64,000 bases of DNA. It comes from Dimargaris cristalligena. Its lineage: Eukaryota; Kickxellomycota; Dimargaritomycetes; Dimargaritales; Dimargaritaceae. Where the stretch lies: positions 1-64,000 of the forward strand of contig JANBQC010000055.1 of assembly GCA_027576995.1 (NCBI GenBank), written 5' to 3'. How positions within the stretch are numbered: the stretch's first letter is position 1; each line of letters starts with the position of its first letter. Under the pieces are notes generated by a model. The model was not told where the DNA came from and did not search any database. It saw only the letters and a program-made list of their open reading frames with translations. The position numbers were made by a program, and so were the translations under genes. Below are positions 58,088 to 64,000 of this stretch, piece after piece.

Positions 58088-59281
58088 ATGGCTAAGCAGG
58101 ACGCCCATTTCTCAACGGGCCGCGTGGCGGCGTCGTTTACATCCACATCGCTTACGCCGGTCACGGTGACGAAGGCAGCGGAACGCGATGCGGAAGAAGT
58201 CATGTTCGAGAATGTCAAAGGAACCGGCCTGGTGAAAATCCAAACGAACCTGGGCGATATTGACGTGGAACTGCAGTGTCAGATTGTAAGTTGGAACCTC
58301 TTTCCCAAGCAGACTACTACACGTTTGACCATTCCATAGGTGTTATAGTGTTGCCGTCTTTTCTTTCCGAAAATTTAACGCCGGCTTGGTTCGCTCTACC
58401 ATGCTATTGAGACTCGTCTTTCCGGTCTAAATTTTAAACAATGTACTAACCTTTAAGATTTTTTCTGCTCTATTCCTCACATTCCACTGTTCTAGGCCCC
58501 CCGAACCTGTTACAATTTCATTATGCTGGCCAAAAGCGGTTACTACCGGAAGGTTCCTTTCCACCGATCCATTAAACATTTCATGATCCAGGGGGGCGAC
58601 CCCACCGGTACCGGCCGAGGCGGCGACTCATACTGGAAGCGGGAATTTCCAGACGAGATCCGCGGTAAACGCCTCTCCCACGACCGACGGGGTATTCTAA
58701 GCATGGCCAACCACGGCCGGGACACCAACGGCTCCCAATTTTTCTTCACGTTCCGACCGTGTAAACATCTCGATGGCAAACACACCATCTTCGGCCATAT
58801 CGTGGGCGGTCAGGCCACCTTAGACACCATGGAACTAGTCCCCGCTGACCCCACCACCGACCGGCCCAGTCGGGACATTCATATCATTGACTGTAAAGTG
58901 TTGGAAAATCCGTACGAGATATACCAGCAGCGGATGGCCCGGAAGGAACGTCATCTAAATACTGCGGCGGCTAAGAAAGGCCAGGACAGCGGGAGCCAAT
59001 CCCTCTACCATAAAGCAACAGCAGCAGGGGCAGCAGTCCCGGCTTCCGTTGATAATACAACAACCTGGTTCGGTACGTCCGTGGGAAACCCCCGTTCGAC
59101 ATCGTCGGCCGGGTCTGCGGGGGGTGCTCGGGTGGGAAAGTACTTGGCGGCTAAACGAAAGGCCCTAGCAGATGCCAAAGAGGCGGGTGAAACTCTGACG
59201 GGGTCGGGGATTACACCGACACCAGGAGCAAAGAAGTCGAAACCCTCCGGCTACCAATTTGGCGATTTTAGTAGCTGGTAA
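58088..59281 (+). CDS. PPIL2/Cyp8-type cyclophilin peptidyl-prolyl isomerase without U-box, two exons
   Basis: Exons 58088-58285 and 58496-59281, phase 0, about 327 residues. The start matches the middle of PPIL2/Cyp8 (HFSTGRVAASFTSTSLTPVT), a spliceosome-associated cyclophilin that normally has an N-terminal U-box. The isomerase domain follows: GLVKIQTNLGDIDVELQC, then RTCYNFIMLAKSGYYRKVPF, the active-site blocks FHRSIKHFMIQGGDPTGTG, ILSMANHGRDTNGSQFFFTF, and HTIFGHIVGG. The tail is Ala/Ser/Gly-rich and ends with GYQFGDFSSW. The catalytic arginine (FHR) and the QFF motif are intact. About 200 residues with the U-box are missing; the ATG is preceded by TTTTACCAG, which looks like a splice acceptor, so an upstream exon may exist but I cannot find it. 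Confidence 0.85.
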
Positions 59282-60857
59282 AAGCACCCCCTCCTGCCCT
59301 CTCCATGACTATGTTCCCCCATTTTTTTTTATTTTGTGTTTATTTTCCTTGTCTATCGGGTTAAAATGCCACACTGTATAAATACTTGAATTATTGCTTA
59401 CAAAATGCCCACCTCTCACGTTGAGAGGGACTATTCAAGAGAGAAACCCAGCTGGTGGAGGTGTCATCTTGGAAGTAAGCATTGCAGGGTGTTTTCTGTA
59501 AACTGAATGATGGTTCTTTTTCGCAATCGATAGTGAGTCCCGAGTTAACACCCGGAGTGGAGTCCATTGTGGCATCTTCTTTCAAGTCTCTAATGACCTA
59601 TATTCTCGATCGTCGGCCTTTGGTGCAAAAAATACATATGAAAAACAGTGTCTATGGTCAACCTGTCCCTCCAACCACCCCCTTTTTATTACCATACAGC
59701 CTACATCAGTTTCAACTATGGATGCGGGGGTTTCGAAATAAGTGACCAAATCTTGTACAGTGGATGGTTGTCTTCTCCACCCCCCTCCCCCCCCCCAAAA
59801 AAAAAGATTATAATAATAAGATTGTCCTCACTCATTCCATTTCACTCAAGAAGCGATTCGTTCCTTATTCTATAAAGCAGATGTGGCGAATGCCGGTATG
59901 TTTTGACCCTTGACTGTCGAAAGACACCCGCTGATAGTGCGCCGTGCATACCCATAATTAGCAGTGCAGCGAGAGTGTGGGGCGCATTAGGTAAGGTACA
60001 GGTCGAATTGTCCCTCGGTTATGTGATGAATTCTTCCTACCTAACCCATGCTTGCTTAAACTGGGAATGCCTATACTGACAACAACACGAAAGGTGTGGG
60101 CAAAGGGCTCTCGCTCGGGGAAATAGGATTCCCCGACCTCGCCACCTTTGTAACTACCCCCCTCCCCCTTCTTTGGGCTTCTGTACTGAAGCCGCTCCGG
60201 CATGACGGACATCCTGCGCCGTCGAATCGAAATCCATGGGTTATTTATTTGTAGATGTACCATTGGCTATTTGGGCTTATCGGGTCAAGAGTCCAAAGAT
60301 GTATCTATTCAAGCCATAAGGTAAACCAGGGGTGATTTTGGTTTTTGTATAGCAGCCGTTCCAGAGGTACCTGCTCTTAATCGTTTGTATGGTGATGGTT
60401 ATAGGAGGTGGGGGGGAGGAGGAAGAGTGCGCCCTGAGAACCGGACATGTCGTTTACGTCCATCCCCTGCATCCTTGCCTTTGCCACCTAAATTGCTGTG
60501 GGATCCTTCTTTCGTCTGTGTAGTTTTCCTATTGGAATTAATCGCTTGTTCTACAGCGTGATAGGCTGTCCGTTCCCCGAAAATAAACACAAAGGCAAGC
60601 AGGCGTCCCTTCCGGAGTTGAAAACCGGGAACCGTTAACCCAATTGGATGACATATAGGAGTGGGGGGGGTTCATTTTCATGATTGTCGTGGTAGGGCGA
60701 GTGGTTCAAAGTCACTCGAGTTACCCACACTGTGGTGGGCATATCGCTTAGAGCTGGGACCCAGCATTGTGCATTTTTTATATATAAAACCTTGGCGGAA
60801 AATAATGGAAATATAACCCAAGAGGCAATGTAATATAAAAATCCTGGCTAATAGTTA

Positions 60858-61008
60858 ATCTGGGCGAATTTCGGCCCCGCTGTAAAAGGGTAGACATGAT
60901 ATGGATATGGGTAGGGGATGTTAGGCGAGCGATTCATTCGCAATCAATAATGGTTGCCTCACCCAACAGATTTTTCAGTATACAGCCTAGTTGAACCTCT
61001 CCCATCTT
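60858..61008 (+). mobile_element. Diverged 151-bp copy of the MITE-like element
   Basis: Starts GGGCGAATTTCGGCCCCGCT and ends CAGTATACAGCCTAGTTGAAC plus CTCTCCCAT. Order and spacing match the 146-bp copies, with many substitutions and about five extra bases. Probably the oldest full-length copy here. Confidence 0.65.
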
Positions 61009-61874
61009 TACGGTAGTAGGGCGCGCTCTTAGGGCCGACTGATATACAGGACAAGGTGAAGTTAACCTTTCCACCCAGTGCCATTATTGACCGGAGCCCC
61101 ACTTTCTGTAGTTGACAGAGGACACCATCTGTGGCCTCCGACTGGACAGGAGGATTGATATAATTATCCATATAAAAGGCCCCGACTACCTGGTCCTTTT
61201 CGATTGTCTCCCTTGGCCACTAGGCGGGACAGTATGTCAAAGACGTGTGTCCGTTGATCGGAGTTTGCTGACTTCATATTGAGTATTTGCGCTAGGCCCC
61301 GACGAATGAAATGGCAAGTACATTAGGGGCCGCGTTAGTCCCAGGCCACCCAATTGCGGGCTTCTTTAAACTATCGCCAACAGTGGCCCACCTTCAACTA
61401 TAAGCGCTAGGGAGGGTGGAGAGGGGCGAAGAGCCAGAGGAAAACAGAGGGGGGGGCATGGGCACCTGTGGTCCAGCTGGAGCAAAGGAACGGGGGGAGG
61501 GAATTGGCAAAAAAAAAATGGGGTTGGCGGCATTGGTGACGGGGAGTTCCTCACTGCTGGAGATGCCAGTGTATCCCGGTCGCAGCCGTATATAAACCCC
61601 AGTGGTTCCCCCCCTTTCATGACTCGACATTCCATTTCTTCCTACCTTCATTTGAATAGCCCCCTGGTCTGCTCTTGCGCGACTAGTTTCCACTGCTTTG
61701 ACATCGCATCCAGCTTGTATTTATAGTGTCCGTCATTTTCTCCCTGGTGAACCCCGTTTGCCCTACGTAGCTAACACCAACATATTTTAATCCCAATATC
61801 TCTCCGTCTCTCTTCTTCAATTCGTTTAAGTTACAGTGGTAGTGTCCGTATCTATTGCCTGCATCCCCTCCAAT

Positions 61875-61899
61875 TATATATATATATATATATATAAAA
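61875..61899 (+). promoter_or_regulatory. (TA)n/TATA element of the expansin-like gene
   Basis: About eleven TA units ending TATATAAAAG, 50-75 bases before the ATG at 61949. Likely the core promoter. Confidence 0.5.
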
Positions 61900-61948
61900 G
61901 AAGGAAAATAACTTTATCTATCCCCCAAGTACGCCCCCCCAATCTATC

Positions 61949-62395
61949 ATGCTGCCAAACCTCTTGCTCGCAACGCTGGCCGTTGTGGTCCTTTCGGCGT
62001 GTTCCACCTTTGCCTCGCTCAGCGGGAACCAAGTAATTACCCCCCATAACTGGGTGATTATGCATGATCAATTAGCTAATAATCCCCCAGCCTGCGAAAT
62101 GCCCTACGCCGAGCTTCGCCTGGAACGTATCACGGCCGTCCAGGGCCTGGTCAAGGGCAGTATGTGCGGTAAATGCATCAAAGTCGCCAATGCCGCTGAT
62201 CCCCAGAAATCCATGTACGTTCTGGTAGTTGATATGGGAGGCCGCGGCTTGGATGTCAGTACCGTGGCTTATAAACAAATCTTTGGGCAAGACACGGATC
62301 CGGCCAGTGCCGTTTGGACCGAGGCCCCCGATAGCGCATGCGCCGGAGTCTGGAATAAGAGGCGCTCGAGCACTATCAATACGAGACGTCGCTAG
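61949..62395 (+). CDS. Secreted expansin-like double-psi beta-barrel protein
   Basis: Single exon, 148 residues. Residues 1-22 are a signal peptide (LLLATLAVVVLSACSTFA). The mature part has the double-psi beta-barrel pattern of RlpA/expansin/barwin-like proteins: MCGKCIKVANAADPQKSMYV, then VLVVDMGGRGLDVSTVAYKQ and IFGQ, and a final WTEAPDSACAGVW. Mature cysteines C49, C73, C76 and C131 could form two disulfides. The conserved aspartate of the LDVS block is present. Small secreted fungal members loosen cell walls or act as effectors; enzymatic activity is not established for most. It has only the barrel and no C-terminal carbohydrate-binding domain. The last residues (RRSSTINTRRR) are unusually basic. 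Confidence 0.78.
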   Translation: MLPNLLLATLAVVVLSACSTFASLSGNQVITPHNWVIMHDQLANNPPACEMPYAELRLERITAVQGLVKGSMCGKCIKVANAADPQKSMYVLVVDMGGRGLDVSTVAYKQIFGQDTDPASAVWTEAPDSACAGVWNKRRSSTINTRRR

Positions 62396-63320
62396 GTGCC
62401 GCCCTCATCATTGAATCCTGTCGTATCAATATTATGATTTCATTACCCCATCGTATTCGGTCAATTGTATCATCAGGTCTAGCGTGAATGGGATCGTCGA
62501 CATGTCCTTTATTGGTCTGCTAAACCCCGCCGCCCTGATTATCGTTATTGACCGGCCCTCCCTTCTGACCATGATTCAGATATTTTAAAACGCCCTGGAT
62601 GTTTCAGGGCCATTCCCAATAAACCATTTTTTGCAGTCAATAGACACGATTGAGAAAGGTTATCCACAATGTGGCCAGAGGTGGGCAATTGGCGGCCCAG
62701 GGAAAGGGTGTATTTTGGAGTCCACGATCGAGAATACGCTAACGAACTTCGTCATGAATAGCCATGTTTCACCAAGAAAGCAGCGTATATAAAAGGGTAA
62801 TAACGGGCAGGTAGTAATGGCATGCCAAACCCTTTGACCGGGGAAAATATCCTCCTATCACACTCTTCAGGCCCATTCGTTCAGCCAATTGGCCATCGTT
62901 CGATTGACCAACTCATACTTTAGCATCGGATAATTGGAGGGCATAAGTGCGTAAATTTCCGTAGTTTATAATTTAGCCTCAACCAGTTTGGGGAGCCATA
63001 GTCCAGTTTGAGGTAGGTAAACAATAATAAGACGCACCATAGCCGCGGTTAACTCAAACCGATTATCCCTTCAGCTAGCCAATCATAACTGCTTAACTGT
63101 TCTTTACCCATTCAACCAAGTATCACGGATATTGATTTGTAGTACACGTGGGAGGTAGACGATTTATTTAAACAGACGCGATGATATCAATACGGCGATG
63201 CTTGCTCGTATTCGACGCTATCGGCTAGTCTCCTGGTTAGTAGAAACTCCCTATTCGATATAATGCCTAATATCTTCCCACAAAAAATCGAGCAGGTTGA
63301 CGGGGTGGGGTATAGCGTAA
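62396..63320. other. Intergenic region
   Basis: Convergent flanks of the expansin-like gene and TIM9. A TATATAAAAGGG at about 62788 faces right with no gene to serve. A 32-codon minus-strand stretch at 62867-62965 may be a relic of the F-box-like family (see findings). Nothing else supported. Confidence 0.5.
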
Positions 63321-63972
63321 TTACTTCTGCTTGGATTGTTCTTCCATCATGGCGGCATTCTGCTCAGCGAACCGCTGGCCAACACGTTCAGCGTGTTTCA
63401 TGAATTTGTCGGTGCACCGGGACACGCAGCCCTCCTGAAGCGTTCGATTTGGTAAGTGTTTAGGGCATAGTAGATTAGGGATAGCTGGTTAGAAACAGCG
63501 GGCATAGTCAGACAGTACATCGAGGACCGTAATTTGAAGACTCGCGCAGCTAGGGGTTTAGGTCGTGGCGTATATAGCTGTCAATCACCAGGTTCAGGCG
63601 GGTAATAATAATAATATCCTACTAAATCCGCAAAACTAGTCAACTTACCTCACGGGAAGACATGGTCTTGGAAGTAAAGTCGCTGACACAGCTATCGAAG
63701 CAGCGTTGGACCAGATTCGAGTAGAGGCGCATGAAGTCACGCATCTAAGGGAAGGTAACGGGGGCGATCGAACAATGGATAAACGAGGGACATTAGTTGG
63801 GGGCCTTGGGGTGGGATAAGGGAGGCGGGTGCACAGGTTCACGTCTCCCCATTGATCCAGGCAAGAGGTGTTAATGACAGGTAACCGCCTGGAATGAGAT
63901 CCATACCTGATTGCGTTCCATGAGCTGCTGCATGCGCATGCTATCGGCTTCGTTGAATTGACTGAAATCCAT
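63321..63972 (-). CDS. TIM9: Mitochondrial intermembrane-space chaperone Tim9, three exons
   Basis: Exons 63972-63907, 63744-63649 and 63434-63321 join in phase 0 twice to 91 residues, the normal Tim9 length. Tim9 forms a hexamer with Tim10 that carries hydrophobic carrier proteins across the intermembrane space to the TIM22 complex. The sequence has [19 protein letters not shown] in exon 2 and [20 protein letters not shown] in exon 3, giving the twin CX3C motif, followed by FAEQNAAMM, typical of Tim9. The short first exon encodes [20 protein letters not shown]. Donors GTATGG and GTAAGT and acceptors CTTAG and TTCAG fit. The start is 28 bases from the window edge, so its promoter lies outside. 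Confidence 0.93.
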
Positions 63973-64000
63973 TGTGAGTAAAAGAGGGGGGATACTTGAA

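Larger units (their letters stand above)
59282..61948. other. Intergenic region with one inverted-repeat element
   Basis: 2.7 kb. It contains the diverged element at 60858-61008 and the promoter of the gene at 61949. GC-richer patches at 60400-60690 and 61390-61650 have open frames on the minus strand (the first with an RRM-like KGRLLAFVFIF) but no ATG-led frame or family match that I can defend. Confidence 0.45.

Noticed and set aside
1..64000. CRISPR array, prophage, integrase or bacterial operon
   Set aside because: No spaced direct repeats or phage genes; introns and gene content are fungal.

Overview
The window is 64 kb of nuclear DNA from a fungus. The fungal call rests on a DASH-complex subunit (DAD2, fungal-specific), calcineurin A, Pcf11, ERCC1/Rad10, Tim9, 5-oxoprolinase, a fungal-type expansin-like protein and several secreted or GPI-type proteins. 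Genes are GC-rich (roughly 55-60% by eye) and carry short GT-AG introns of about 160-430 nt. They sit in AT-rich spacers of 1-5 kb holding (TA)n tracts and small transposon relics. The style fits an early-diverging (zoopagomycotan-like) fungus, but this placement is inference and no rRNA is present to test it.

Layout. 1.8-3.4 kb: a secreted F-box-like protein (copy A). 3.7-7.0 kb: a huge Ser/Pro-rich tail-anchored protein. 10.6-15.4 kb: 5-oxoprolinase in four exons. 20.1-22.0 kb: a 7TM-RGS regulator of G-protein signalling. 22.5-23.0 kb: a tubby/LURP-like small protein. 25.3-28.3 kb: calcineurin A with a very long N-terminal extension. 30.7-32.0 kb: a secreted Ser/Thr-rich repeat protein. 33.7-35.5 kb: F-box-like copy B, flanked by two copies of a 146-bp inverted-repeat element. 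36.7-37.4 kb: a GPI-type eight-cysteine protein. 39.4-40.4 kb: an SREK1IP1-like zinc-knuckle/RS protein. 41.2-41.6 kb: a small conserved-looking protein of unknown function. 42.5-51.5 kb: a dense housekeeping block with pcf11, DAD2, ERCC1 and a seven-exon LOG-family nucleotide phosphoribohydrolase. 54.0-55.3 kb: F-box-like copy C. 58.1-59.3 kb: a PPIL2-type cyclophilin without its U-box. 61.9-62.4 kb: a secreted double-psi beta-barrel (expansin-like) protein. 63.3-64.0 kb: TIM9.

Several genes (DAD2, the LOG-family gene, TIM9, and the 5' parts of pcf11 and 5-oxoprolinase) were assembled from short exons by matching splice sites, reading phase and remembered family sequence.

The most unusual content is (i) a three-member family that joins a cleavable signal peptide to an F-box-like motif, with a phase-0 intron in the same place in all members; (ii) a family of 146-bp MITE-like elements with about 31-bp imperfect terminal inverted repeats, found beside the secreted-protein genes and not in the housekeeping block; (iii) a 245-bp foldback element with 95-bp arms in the first intron of pcf11; and (iv) a probable GC-AG intron in the LOG-family gene. 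The secreted genes may form a lineage-specific effector or surface repertoire, but nothing here shows their targets.
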